From the NCBI RefSeq assembly GCF_001956315.1, contig NZ_KV887144.1, positions 263,272-327,271 on the forward strand: a stretch of 64,000 nucleotides of DNA. The letters are read 5' to 3'. This stretch comes from Sphingomonas montana (GTDB taxonomy: Bacteria; Pseudomonadota; Alphaproteobacteria; Sphingomonadales; Sphingomonadaceae). Positions 45,582 through 54,841 of the stretch are shown piece by piece. Under the pieces are notes generated by a model. It was given only the letters and a program-made list of their open reading frames with translations. It did not search any database and was not told the origin of the DNA. How positions within the stretch are numbered: position 1 is the stretch's first letter; each line of letters begins with the position of its first letter. Both the position numbers and the translations under genes were made by a program.

Positions 45582-46598
45582 TCAGAACCGTTCCAGCGTC
45601 CGGGCCAGGTAAGTGCGGATCGCGGCGGTGCGTTCCGGCGACGGCGGTCCGAGTACGCCCTGCGCGGTATCGGGCAGATGCCCGCCGGCCTGCCCCGCGT
45701 CGTCGGCGAACACATATTGGTCGAACCACCCACGCACCGCCGCGCGTTCGCCCGGCGGCAGGTCGCGGATCGCGAGGATCGCGTGGATCAGCGCGGGGAA
45801 TGGCGACGCGGTGCCGGCATAGCCCCACCAGTAGTTCACCAGCACGTTGAACGCGCCGAGCGCCTTCACATCGTGCCACCACATCGACGGGATGAAGATC
45901 GCATCGCCCGGCTCCAGCACCACGACCCGCATCTGCGACCGCGCCGCGGCGAAGCGCGGATGGCGGTCGAGGTCGGGGGCTTCTAGGTCGACCATGCTAA
46001 CCGGCTGCCCAGCGATCGTCCGGTCGAGCGGGCCGACATACAGGTTCGGCCCCTGGTCCGGCGGGAACAGGCAGAAGCGCCGTCGACCGGCGACCACGAC
46101 CGCGACATTGCTCGACACGTCGTAATGCGTCGAGACGCGGCTGGCATTGCCGATCCACACGCGGGGCACGGCGTCCGGCGTCGGCAGGGGAAGCAGGTTC
46201 GCGGCCGCCCAGCCCGGCAGATGATCCTCCGCCGCCGCCGCCCCGGCATAGATGGCCGGCGCCCCCGCCACCCCTTGCATGGCCAGCAATTGTTCGACGA
46301 GCGACCGGATCGGCGCCTTCGTCCGTTCGAAATTGAAACCGCTCAGCGCATCGTCGTAGAAGAAGCGGCCGGCGATACTGGCCGGTCCCACCATGACGTC
46401 GGTGGAACGCCCGCCATCGAAGCGCAGGATGTGGTCCGCAATCGCCCGGTCGGACGTGCGCGCCGCCCGCACCGCGGGCCAGTCCGCCGCGAGGCCGCGC
46501 ATCACGACCGGCACATAGCCGGTCGCAATATCCGCCTCGAACCGCGCCGTGTCGATCAGGCCGGTCTCGACAACCGGCAGGCCTGTGATCTCGTCCAT
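45582..46598 (-). CDS. Cupin-like (JmjC/cupin_8) oxygenase-type protein
   Basis: The 338-residue protein has the cupin_8 fold: N-terminal PVVMRGLAADWPAVRAA, the iron-ligand motif STHYDVSSN (His and Asp of the HxD pair), the second histidine in SMWWHDVKAL, and the strand ALGAFNVLVNYWW. The family includes Fe(II)/2-oxoglutarate hydroxylases such as FIH. In sphingomonads such proteins sit beside TBDRs and tryptophan-halogenase-like genes, as here, but their substrate is unknown. No signal peptide is visible. It is convergent with GH3 and lies directly downstream of the TBDR on the same strand (90 bp), so it is probably the second gene of the TBDR operon. Confidence 0.88.
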   Translation of the reverse strand: MDEITGLPVVETGLIDTARFEADIATGYVPVVMRGLAADWPAVRAARTSDRAIADHILRFDGGRSTDVMVGPASIAGRFFYDDALSGFNFERTKAPIRSLVEQLLAMQGVAGAPAIYAGAAAAEDHLPGWAAANLLPLPTPDAVPRVWIGNASRVSTHYDVSSNVAVVVAGRRRFCLFPPDQGPNLYVGPLDRTIAGQPVSMVDLEAPDLDRHPRFAAARSQMRVVVLEPGDAIFIPSMWWHDVKALGAFNVLVNYWWGYAGTASPFPALIHAILAIRDLPPGERAAVRGWFDQYVFADDAGQAGGHLPDTAQGVLGPPSPERTAAIRTYLARTLERF

Positions 46599-46687
46599 CG
46601 GGTCGCCCTAATCCCGTGGGCCCGCCGCGTCGACCACCGGATCACTGACCTCCTGTCGAAGAAGACCGGATCCGGCGGTTCAGACGA

Positions 46688-49600
46688 TCAGAAGGTCAGT
46701 CGTGCCGACAGCGTGTAGGAGCGGTCGTTCTTGAAGAAACTCCGCTTCGCCTCGAGCCCATCGCCGTTCAGCAGGAAGTTGGTCTTGGTCGTCTCGTCGA
46801 GCAGGTTGGACGCGGTCACGCCCAGCTTGAAGTTCGAGTTGACCGTCACGAAGGCCGATGCGTCGAGCTGGCCGGTCGGCAATGCGTAGACCGGCAGGAA
46901 CGGGAAGCAGCAATCCCGATTGGTCAGCAGGAACTTCGACCGCCAGCTATAGGCAACGCGGGCGTAGATCGGACCCAGATCGTAGAAGCCGGCGACGTTG
47001 ACCGTATGCTTCGACAGACCCTGCAACGGCAGGTTGTCATACAGCCCGGCAACGTCCTGCGGCGGACGGCTGCCGTCTGCGGCACCGTTGGCGGGCACCG
47101 GGTTCGGGATCTTGCCCGCCTTCACGAACGTGTAGTTCGCCTGCAGGCCGAGGCCGCGCAACAGGCCCGGCAGGAAGTCGTAGGTCTGCTGATAGGCAAG
47201 CTCCACGCCCTTGATCCGCGACTTGCCGTCGACGTTGGCCGGACCGTTGATCAGCACGTCGAACGTCTGGCCGTTGTTAGTCAATGTCCGGGTATAGCCG
47301 AGATTGTCGACGATGATGTTCGACAGCGTCTTGTGGAACACCGCGGCCGTCAGCGATCCGACCTTCGAGAAATACCACTCGCTGGTCACGTCGAACTGCG
47401 TGGTTTCGACCGGGCGCAGGAACGGGTTGCGGGCCTGCGCCTCGAACCGGTAGTTCCCGGCAGAATTGCCACCCGAAGGACTCGCACCGACATAGTTGCG
47501 CAGATCGCCGAAGTTCGGACGCGAGATCGCCTTCGATCCGGCTGCCCGGAACAGCAGCGTCGGCGTTACCTGCAGCTTCACGTTGGCACTGGGCAGGAAG
47601 AAGTCGTATTTCTGCCGAGCGACATCCGCGACGGATGCGCCGGTGGTACGGTCCGCTCCGCCGGATGCGAACGCGATGATTGCCGCCTGCTGCGCCGATG
47701 TTACCGTACAGATCGCGTTGATGGTGCCGCTAGCCGGCGGACGATCCCGTTGCGACTGGCAGAAACCGTTGACGTCGCGGGAATAGGGAGTTCCGGCCGG
47801 GCTGAGCGGCAAGCTGTCCGGATTGAAGATCGAGTTGGGTGAGGGGAAAGTCAGCGCGCCGTTCGACGAATCCTTGGTATTCACATACCGCAGGCCAACA
47901 TTCCCGGTCAGGCTCATGCCATTGCCAAAATCATCGACACCGAAATCGGCTCGTACATAGGCAGCCATCGTCTGCTCGCGGTTGCGATACAATTCATTGT
48001 CGCGATATGCGCCATCGACAGTTACGCCGCTGCGATCCTCTGCCGGCTGGTAGGTGCCGCCGCCCAACGCGGTGATCCGGCGCAGCAAGTCCGTGAACGC
48101 GTCATGATCGGCCAAGATGTTGTCGGGGACGAACGTCGTCGACGGCGGCGTGTTGGTCTTGCCGCGGAAGAAGTTGCCGAAGCTGTAGAGCTGGCGTTCC
48201 TCGTTGCCCAGCGCGGCATAGCTGATCGGGCCATTGGCGGACCAGGTTTCGGAGAGATAACCCCAGTTGTTATAGTCGACCGCCTTCACCAGCTGCTTGC
48301 GGTCGGCGTAGCGCGCGCCGACCCGCACGGTGCGCAGGAACGCATCGTCGCTGACGTCATACTGCGCGTCGCCGCGGAACGCCCATTCGTGGCCGTCATT
48401 ATCCTGCCGGCCGTTGAAGGCGTCGCGGAAATAGAGCGAGTTCGGATTGGCGAAATAGCTGGTCGTGTCGACGCCCGGCGTGATCGACGTGATCAGCGGA
48501 ATGCCGCCGCGCAGGTCGATCGACGTCTGGCTGAACGTCGCGGTATCAAGGATGTCGTCGCGAACCTTGACCTTCGACGTTACATATTGCCCGTCAAGGT
48601 TCAGATGCAGGCGTTCGATCGGCTCGAACTTGATGTTGAGCGATTGATCCTGCGAAATCGACTTCGAAAAGAAATGCCGGTTGGACTGTGTCGTGAAGAT
48701 GCCGTCCGGTGCGAACTGGCCGAGAACGCCGTAGCCGTTCGGACCATTGCCCTGCACGGGACCGGTGCGCTTGCCCAGCGTACCGCTGGTGAAGATGCCA
48801 TCGTCGTCATAGGTGAAGTCGGTGCCGCCGACCGGGAACACGGTGTTCACGTCGCCATAATAGACGTTGGGTTCGACGGTATGCTCCAGCCAGTCCTCGC
48901 GCGATTCGGCGCGAACGAACTGCGCGGTGACCAGCAGCGTGCGGTCCGCATTCTCATACTGCGCAGCGCCGGAGAAGCCGATGCGCTGACGCTTGAAATC
49001 CTGCGACCGCGAGCCCGCGCCGAGCGGCGCATAGACCACGTTGCGGCCGGCGGGCAGCGGGAAGGTGTCGAACAGCGTGGACTCAAACGGGGTGCCACGG
49101 TTCAGCACACGGCCCTCGCCGGGATCCTGCACCCCGTTGCCGTTGCGGTCGTCGTTATAGCGCGGCAGCATCGACGAGACGAACACCGAGTCCGAACGGC
49201 TGTAAAGCTTCTGATAGGTGCCGCTGGCCAGAACGCCGAACCGGCCGCCATTGCCCAGATCGAACTGCTTGGACACCAGGCCGACCAGCTGCGGCGCGCC
49301 GCGCCGCGCCAGGTCGCCGATGTTCATGCCGCCCGACAGGAACAGCAGGTCCTTCGTGGAATCGAACGGCTTGCGGGTGTTGATGTTGACCGTACCGGCG
49401 ATCCCGCCTTCGATCAGATCGGCGGTCAGGTTCTTGAACACCTCGACCGAACCGACGATTTCCGACGGGATGTCGTTGAAACCGATCTCGCGACCGCCAC
49501 CGGCGGCGAACGCGTCGCGGCCGTTGATTTCGCCGCGGACATAGCCGAGCCCGCGGATGACGACGCCAGAACCCTGTGCGGAATAATGCTGCGAATCGTT

Positions 49601-50080
49601 CGGCGCGGCGAACCGGCTGATCGAAACGCCGGGCACGCGCTGCAACGCTTCGTTGACCGAACGATCGGGCAATGCGCCGATGTCTTCAGCGGTGATCGCG
49701 TCGACGACGGTGTCGGAATTGCGCTTGATGTTCTGCGCATTGGCCAGGCTCTGGCGGATGCCGGTAACGACGATCTCCTCGCGCTCCGCATCCGGGGTCG
49801 GGTTGCCCGCGTCCGGCGATGCGCCCGACGTGCCGGTCGTGGTGCTGGCCGAACCCGGGGCGGTGCCTGCGGTGGCGGCATCGACGCTGGTCGCGCCCGA
49901 CGTTGTGCTGGCGGCACCCGGACCGGCCGGCGCAGGAACGCCCTGCGGATCGGCCGGGGCCGGCGCGACCTGGGCGAAGGCCGGCGTGGTGACGAAGGCG
50001 ATGGCCAGCGCAGACACGCTCGCGCCGAACAGACGAGACGCAATACCGATCGTCCGCGACGACGACGCAACAACTGCCAT
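46688..50080 (-). CDS. TonB-dependent receptor of the mannan locus
   Basis: The ATG at 50080 (MAVVASSSRTIG) has AAGGGG six bases upstream; a further ATG 18 bp upstream (50098) has a poorer site. About 1130 residues: signal peptide ending at TTPAFAQ, a long low-complexity Pro/Ala/Ser/Thr/Gly linker (about 40-105), a TonB box-like EEIVVTGIRQSL, a plug (AEDIGALPDRSVNEALQRVPG, GLGYVRGEINGRDAF) and a large barrel ending in SARLTF. The barrel class with LPDRSVNEALQRVPG is common in xanthomonad and sphingomonad polysaccharide loci. By position its ligand is a mannan-derived oligosaccharide. It is divergent from the halogenase operon across a 230-bp promoter region. Confidence 0.93.
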   Translation of the reverse strand: MAVVASSSRTIGIASRLFGASVSALAIAFVTTPAFAQVAPAPADPQGVPAPAGPGAASTTSGATSVDAATAGTAPGSASTTTGTSGASPDAGNPTPDAEREEIVVTGIRQSLANAQNIKRNSDTVVDAITAEDIGALPDRSVNEALQRVPGVSISRFAAPNDSQHYSAQGSGVVIRGLGYVRGEINGRDAFAAGGGREIGFNDIPSEIVGSVEVFKNLTADLIEGGIAGTVNINTRKPFDSTKDLLFLSGGMNIGDLARRGAPQLVGLVSKQFDLGNGGRFGVLASGTYQKLYSRSDSVFVSSMLPRYNDDRNGNGVQDPGEGRVLNRGTPFESTLFDTFPLPAGRNVVYAPLGAGSRSQDFKRQRIGFSGAAQYENADRTLLVTAQFVRAESREDWLEHTVEPNVYYGDVNTVFPVGGTDFTYDDDGIFTSGTLGKRTGPVQGNGPNGYGVLGQFAPDGIFTTQSNRHFFSKSISQDQSLNIKFEPIERLHLNLDGQYVTSKVKVRDDILDTATFSQTSIDLRGGIPLITSITPGVDTTSYFANPNSLYFRDAFNGRQDNDGHEWAFRGDAQYDVSDDAFLRTVRVGARYADRKQLVKAVDYNNWGYLSETWSANGPISYAALGNEERQLYSFGNFFRGKTNTPPSTTFVPDNILADHDAFTDLLRRITALGGGTYQPAEDRSGVTVDGAYRDNELYRNREQTMAAYVRADFGVDDFGNGMSLTGNVGLRYVNTKDSSNGALTFPSPNSIFNPDSLPLSPAGTPYSRDVNGFCQSQRDRPPASGTINAICTVTSAQQAAIIAFASGGADRTTGASVADVARQKYDFFLPSANVKLQVTPTLLFRAAGSKAISRPNFGDLRNYVGASPSGGNSAGNYRFEAQARNPFLRPVETTQFDVTSEWYFSKVGSLTAAVFHKTLSNIIVDNLGYTRTLTNNGQTFDVLINGPANVDGKSRIKGVELAYQQTYDFLPGLLRGLGLQANYTFVKAGKIPNPVPANGAADGSRPPQDVAGLYDNLPLQGLSKHTVNVAGFYDLGPIYARVAYSWRSKFLLTNRDCCFPFLPVYALPTGQLDASAFVTVNSNFKLGVTASNLLDETTKTNFLLNGDGLEAKRSFFKNDRSYTLSARLTF

Positions 50081-50310
50081 GATAGACCCCTTCAACATCC
50101 TGCAGCACGCCGCCGTCGCTTGTTCAGCAGACGTTCCGAACGTGCCTCCCTATCGATACGAACGGTGACCGTTCCTATGTCCGATCTGGTAGGCGGCTAT
50201 TTTTTCGGCCACAAGCTGAATAAGGCAAATTGATAGACAGATATGTCGGACGGCGCCGTATTGTTGCTAAAGTGTAACAGGCGGGCAACGGACCGTCCGG
50301 GTGAGAGGGG
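50081..50310. promoter_or_regulatory. Divergent promoter region between the TBDR and halogenase operons
   Basis: Two palindromes stand out: GAACGGT-G-ACCGTTC (50160-50174, perfect) and ACGTT-CCG-AACGT (50132-50144). GGCAAATTG at 50224-50232 resembles the sites upstream of the GH3 and GH2 genes and lies about 79 bp before the first halogenase. These are candidate operators for the TBDR on one side and the halogenases on the other. Confidence 0.5.
50224..50232. promoter_or_regulatory. Candidate shared operator half-site upstream of the halogenase operon
   Basis: GGCAAATTG matches the GGCAA-N-TTGC core at 54825-54835 and 63343-63353. It lies 79 bp upstream of the first halogenase start. The match is short, so it could be chance. 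Confidence 0.3.
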
Positions 50311-51837
50311 ATGATGACGGGCATCGATCGCACGCGCGTGGTGGTTTTGGGTGGCGGGACTGCCGGCTGGATGACGGCGGCGGCGCTCGTTCGGCTACTG
50401 CCCACCGCCTGCACCGTCGACCTGGTCGAGTCGGCCGAAATCGGCATCGTGGGCGTGGGCGAGGCGACGCTGCCGCATATCCGCGCCTTCGTGCAGCGGC
50501 TGGGACTGGACGAGGCCGATTTCATGCGCGCCACGCACGCCACGTTCAAGCTGGGCATCGATTTTCGCGATTTCGGCGCTATCGGCGACAGCTATATCCA
50601 CCCGTTCGGCACGTTCGGCCGGCCGCTCGCCGATGTCGGCTTCCACCATTACTGGCTCCGGCTGGCAAAGGAGGGCCGGGCCGGGCCGATCGGCGACTAT
50701 TCGGTCGCGGTGGCCGCCGCGAAGGGCCACCGATTTGCCATCCCGGACGGACCGGCCGACGATCTGGCGGCCAGCTTCGGCTATGCCTATCAGTTCGACG
50801 CGAACCTGTTCGGCCCCTATCTCCGCCGCTTTGCCGAGGAGCACGGGGCCCGCCGGACCGAAGGCCGGGTACAGTCGATCGATCGCCATCCCGAAACCGG
50901 CGACGTTCGCGCGGTGCGGCTGAACACTGGCATGACAATCGAAGGCGACCTGTTCGTCGACTGTTCCGGCTTCCGCAGCCTGTTGCTGGGCGATGCGATG
51001 GCCGAACCCTGGGAGGACTGGTCGCGCTGGCTGCCGTGCGACCGCGCCGTCGCGATGCCCTGCGCCTCCCCCGCCGGGCCGATCGAACCCTATACCCGCG
51101 CCACGGCGAAGAGCGCAGGCTGGCAGTGGCGCATTCCGCTGCAGCACCGCGTCGGCAACGGCTATGTCTATTCCAGCGCGCATCTCGACGATCAGGCGGC
51201 GGCCGACGCGCTGGTCCGTTCGGTCGAGGGTGCGCCGCTTGCCGATCCGCGCTTCCTGAAATTCCGGGCCGGCCGCCGGCGCAACAGCTGGGTCGGCAAC
51301 GTCGTCGGCGTGGGGCTCGCTTCCGGCTTCCTCGAACCGCTCGAATCGACCAGCATCTACCTGGCGCAGATGGCGATCACGCAGCTGATCGAACTGTTCC
51401 CGCAGCGGGCGGGCACGGACGGCATCGCCGCCGGCGACCGCGCCGAATATAACCGCATGGTCGACATGGAATATGACCGGATCCGGGACTTCCTGATCCT
51501 GCATTATCACGCCACCCGCCGCGACGATTCAGATTTCTGGAACCATGTCCGGACGATGGACATCCCCGATACGCTGGCGGAAAAGATGGACCTGTTCCGC
51601 CGCGCCGGTCGGGTCGCGCATTATAGCCAGGGCCTGTTCCTCGAACCCAGCTGGATCGCGGTCTATCTTGGCCAGGGCATCGTCCCGCAGGCGTGGGACC
51701 AGCGCGCCGACGGCCCGGCGCTCGATACGCTGGAACGCGCGGTGGGCAAGCTGCGCACGCAGGTGGCCGACACCGCCGCCGCGATGCCCGATCATGCCGC
51801 ATTCCTTGCGCATCGCAATGCGACGATCGCCGCATGA
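50311..51837 (+). CDS. Flavin-dependent tryptophan-halogenase-like protein 1
   Basis: The 508-residue flavoprotein starts at a double ATG right after GAGAGGGG. It has the FAD motif VVLGGGTAGWMTAAAL, the halogenase WxWxIP motif (GWQWRIPLQHR), the catalytic lysine K80 in ATFKLGIDF, and E345 in FLEPLESTSIYL, which matches the PrnA/RebH catalytic Glu and the adjacent chloride-binding Ser-Thr. By these residues it should be a competent halogenase, but family members in TBDR clusters have no established substrate. No signal peptide. It is the first of three overlapping genes (ATGA overlaps) and is divergent from the TBDR. Confidence 0.92.
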   Translation: MMTGIDRTRVVVLGGGTAGWMTAAALVRLLPTACTVDLVESAEIGIVGVGEATLPHIRAFVQRLGLDEADFMRATHATFKLGIDFRDFGAIGDSYIHPFGTFGRPLADVGFHHYWLRLAKEGRAGPIGDYSVAVAAAKGHRFAIPDGPADDLAASFGYAYQFDANLFGPYLRRFAEEHGARRTEGRVQSIDRHPETGDVRAVRLNTGMTIEGDLFVDCSGFRSLLLGDAMAEPWEDWSRWLPCDRAVAMPCASPAGPIEPYTRATAKSAGWQWRIPLQHRVGNGYVYSSAHLDDQAAADALVRSVEGAPLADPRFLKFRAGRRRNSWVGNVVGVGLASGFLEPLESTSIYLAQMAITQLIELFPQRAGTDGIAAGDRAEYNRMVDMEYDRIRDFLILHYHATRRDDSDFWNHVRTMDIPDTLAEKMDLFRRAGRVAHYSQGLFLEPSWIAVYLGQGIVPQAWDQRADGPALDTLERAVGKLRTQVADTAAAMPDHAAFLAHRNATIAA

Positions 51838-53306
51838 CGGGACGGCCGCCCGTCGCCAGCATCGCGGTCCTCGGCGCGGGCATCGTCGGGCTTTCGGCCG
51901 CCATCGCCTTTGCGCGCGCCCTGCCGGGCCTGTCCGTGACGGTGATCGAGACGCCGCCCGACCCGGCCGCGCTGGCGGACCGGATGCCCGGTACGCTGCC
52001 GTCGATCGCGACCTTCCACGACCGGATCGGCCTTGGCGAGGCCGACCTGATCGCCGCCGGCGCGACGCACCGCATCGGGACCCGGCTGTCAGACTGGCGC
52101 CACGATGGCGCGCCGCTGGTGCTGGCGCATGGTGATCGCGGTGCGGCGGTCGCGCCCGGCGCGTTCCACCAGCATTGGCTGAACGCGCGCCGCGCCGGCA
52201 GGGTCGCTGCGTTCGATGCCTTCTCCTCCGCCGCGGTGCTGGCCGCCGCGGACCGGTTCGTGCATCCGTCCGACGACCCTGCGTCGCCCCTGTCGAAGTT
52301 CGGCTATGCGCTCCGGCTCGATCCGCCGCGCTACCGCGACCTGCTGCGCGCGCTCGCCCGTCATCTTCGCATCGTCCCGACCATCGGCGACCTTGCCGGT
52401 GTCGAGCGGCACCCGGACGGCGGGGTGGCGGCGCTGCTGCTGACCGACGGCCGGCGGATCGCGGCCGACCTGTATCTCGACTGTTCCGGCCCCGCTGCCC
52501 GGCTGCGCATGAGCGTTGGCACGGGGCGCGCGGACTGGGGCGCGTTCCTGCCGGTGGATCGGCTGCTGATCGGCACCGCGCCGCCACAGCCGCCCACCCC
52601 GACCGACGACCTCGTGGCGCTGCCTACCGGGTGGCGCTTCGCCAGGCCGCTGCGTGACCGGACGCTGGTCGGTCTGGCCTATGTCGCCGGCCAGACACCG
52701 GACTCCAGCGCGCGCCGCATCCTGCCCGCAGGGGACGAGACGGTCGTCGTCGCGCCCGGTGCGCTGGCCGATCCCTGGGCGCATAATGTGCTCGCGCTGG
52801 GTGATGCGGCGGTGGCGCTCGATCCGCTGGGCGACGCCAACCTGCACCTGGCGCATGCCGCGATCCTGCGCGCGATCGACCTGCTGCCCGGCCGCGATTT
52901 CGGCGCGACCGAACTGGCGGAATATAACCGTCGTTCCCACCGGCAGGCCATCCGCGTCCGCGCGTTCCAGGCCGCCCATTACCACCCCACCGGCCGCACG
53001 CGAGGTCCGTTCTGGAAGGGCCTGCACCGCCTGCCCCGCCCGGACGACCTTGCCCATACGCTCGATCAGTTCGCGCATCGCGGACGCCTGCCCTTCTACG
53101 AGGATGAGAGTTTCGATCCGGACGACTGGCACGGCCTGCTGCTGGGCCTGGGCATCATGCCGAATGTGCCGGACCCGATCGCGTCGGCCACCGCGCCGGC
53201 AACACTGCTTCCCGCGCTGGACCGGCTGGTGGACGGCATCGCGGCATTGCCGGCGCGCCTGCCGCCCTACCCCGCCTATCTCGCGCAACTGGAACGCCGC
53301 CGATGA
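51834..53306 (+). CDS. Degenerate halogenase-like flavoprotein (paralogue 2)
   Basis: The 490-residue protein has a full-length halogenase fold, with an FAD motif SIAVLGAGIVGLSAAIAFA and DLYLDCSGPAARLRM matching the DLFVDCSGFRSLLL block of its neighbours. The catalytic positions are changed: lysine is replaced by R80 (GATHRIGTRL), the WxWxIP motif reads GWRFARP, and the PLEST segment reads PLGDAN (G333), removing the catalytic Glu and the chloride site. It is therefore unlikely to halogenate. It may be a non-catalytic partner of its paralogues or an oxygenase or reductase with a new role. Start and stop overlap both neighbours by 4 bp, so expression is tightly coupled. Confidence 0.85.
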   Translation: MTGRPPVASIAVLGAGIVGLSAAIAFARALPGLSVTVIETPPDPAALADRMPGTLPSIATFHDRIGLGEADLIAAGATHRIGTRLSDWRHDGAPLVLAHGDRGAAVAPGAFHQHWLNARRAGRVAAFDAFSSAAVLAAADRFVHPSDDPASPLSKFGYALRLDPPRYRDLLRALARHLRIVPTIGDLAGVERHPDGGVAALLLTDGRRIAADLYLDCSGPAARLRMSVGTGRADWGAFLPVDRLLIGTAPPQPPTPTDDLVALPTGWRFARPLRDRTLVGLAYVAGQTPDSSARRILPAGDETVVVAPGALADPWAHNVLALGDAAVALDPLGDANLHLAHAAILRAIDLLPGRDFGATELAEYNRRSHRQAIRVRAFQAAHYHPTGRTRGPFWKGLHRLPRPDDLAHTLDQFAHRGRLPFYEDESFDPDDWHGLLLGLGIMPNVPDPIASATAPATLLPALDRLVDGIAALPARLPPYPAYLAQLERRR

Positions 53307-54841
53307 CGACCGCCTGCTCCCCCGCCCGCTCCCCCATCCGCAAGGTCGTGATCGTCGGCGGCGGCACCGCCGGCTGGATGGCGGCCGCGGCGGCCGCGCG
53401 GTTCCTGAACGACGGCACGCGGGAGATCGTGCTGATCGAATCCGATGCGATCGGCACGGTGGGCGTCGGCGAGGCGACCATTCCGCCCATCCTCGGCTTC
53501 AACCAGCTGATCGGCGTCGACGAACGCGATTTCATGGCCGCCACCGGCGCCACCTTCAAACTCGGCATCGAATTCGTCGGCTGGGACACGGGGCAGGATC
53601 GCTACATGCATGCCTTCGGGGGGCATGGCCGCGATATCCAGGGGCTGGCCTTCCACCAGCTCTGGCTAAAACTGCGCGACCGGGCCGGTGTCGGCGGGCT
53701 GGACGGCTATTCCCCCTCCGCGGTCGCCGCCTATCTTGGCCGCTTCGCCCATCCCGACCCGGCCCGCCCCGCCCCGCCCCTGGCCTACGCCTATCATTTC
53801 GACGCGGGGCTCTATGCCGCGTTCCTGCGCCGTCTGGCCGAAGCGGGCGGTGTCGTGCGGATCGAGGGGCAGATCACCGGCACGGACCGCGACGGCGAAA
53901 CCGGTCATGTCGGCGCCGTCCGGCTGGACGACGGCACGACCGTGGCCGGCGACCTGTTCATCGACTGCTCCGGCTTCCGCAGCCTGCTGCTGGGCGAGGC
54001 GCTGGGCGTGCCGTTCGAGGACTGGTCCCACTGGCTGCCGTGCGACCGGGCGGTCGCGGTCCCGACCGAACCGAGCACGCCGATCCTGCCCTACACCCGC
54101 GCCACCGCGCGGCCCGCAGGCTGGCAATGGCGCATCCCGCTCCAGCACCGCACCGGCAACGGCCATGTCTATGCCAGCGCGCATATGTCGGACGACGAGG
54201 CGGCCGCCCTGCTGCTCGCCAATCTCGACGCGAAGCCGACCGCCGATCCACGCCATATCCGGTTCAAGGCCGGCCGCCGCGCGCGGATGTGGGAGGGCAA
54301 CGTCGTGGCGCTGGGTCTTGCGGGCGGCTTCCTCGAACCGCTCGAATCGACCAGCATCCACCTGATCCAGACCGGCATATCGAAACTGTTCGCGCTGTTC
54401 CCCGACAGCGGGTTCGGCGCGGTGGAACGCGACGAATATAACCGGCTGATGGGCGACGCCTACACGTCGGTCCGCGACTTCATCATCCTGCACTATCACG
54501 CCACCCGGCGCGATGATTCCGCCTTCTGGCGCCACGTCCGTACCATGCCCGTACCCGACGGCCTGACCCGCAAGCTGTCGTTGTTCCGTGAGAAGGGCCG
54601 GATCTTCCGGTATGACGACGAACTGTTCGGCATCCCCAGCTGGGTGCAGGTCCTGCTCGGCCAGAACGTCGTGCCGGTCGGTTACGACCCGATCGTCGAT
54701 GCGCTGGATGCCGACCGGGTCGCCGACGCGCTGCGCCAGATGCGGGCCACCACGCTGCGGTCCGCGCAGGCATTGCCGACGCATGCCGACTTCATCGCCC
54801 GGCACGCACCAAGCGGAGCGGCGCGGCAATTTGCCAAATGA
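53303..54841 (+). CDS. Flavin-dependent tryptophan-halogenase-like protein 3
   Basis: The 512-residue protein has the FAD motif VVIVGGGTAGWMAAAAAA, catalytic K86 in ATFKLGIEF, the WxWxIP motif (GWQWRIPLQHRTG), and E348 in FLEPLESTSIHL. Over much of its length it closely resembles paralogue 1, including an identical DNA stretch across the PLESTS codons, so the two probably arose by duplication. It overlaps paralogue 2 by 4 bp. Its stop codon falls inside the palindromic motif that precedes the GH2 gene. Confidence 0.92.
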   Translation: MTTACSPARSPIRKVVIVGGGTAGWMAAAAAARFLNDGTREIVLIESDAIGTVGVGEATIPPILGFNQLIGVDERDFMAATGATFKLGIEFVGWDTGQDRYMHAFGGHGRDIQGLAFHQLWLKLRDRAGVGGLDGYSPSAVAAYLGRFAHPDPARPAPPLAYAYHFDAGLYAAFLRRLAEAGGVVRIEGQITGTDRDGETGHVGAVRLDDGTTVAGDLFIDCSGFRSLLLGEALGVPFEDWSHWLPCDRAVAVPTEPSTPILPYTRATARPAGWQWRIPLQHRTGNGHVYASAHMSDDEAAALLLANLDAKPTADPRHIRFKAGRRARMWEGNVVALGLAGGFLEPLESTSIHLIQTGISKLFALFPDSGFGAVERDEYNRLMGDAYTSVRDFIILHYHATRRDDSAFWRHVRTMPVPDGLTRKLSLFREKGRIFRYDDELFGIPSWVQVLLGQNVVPVGYDPIVDALDADRVADALRQMRATTLRSAQALPTHADFIARHAPSGAARQFAK

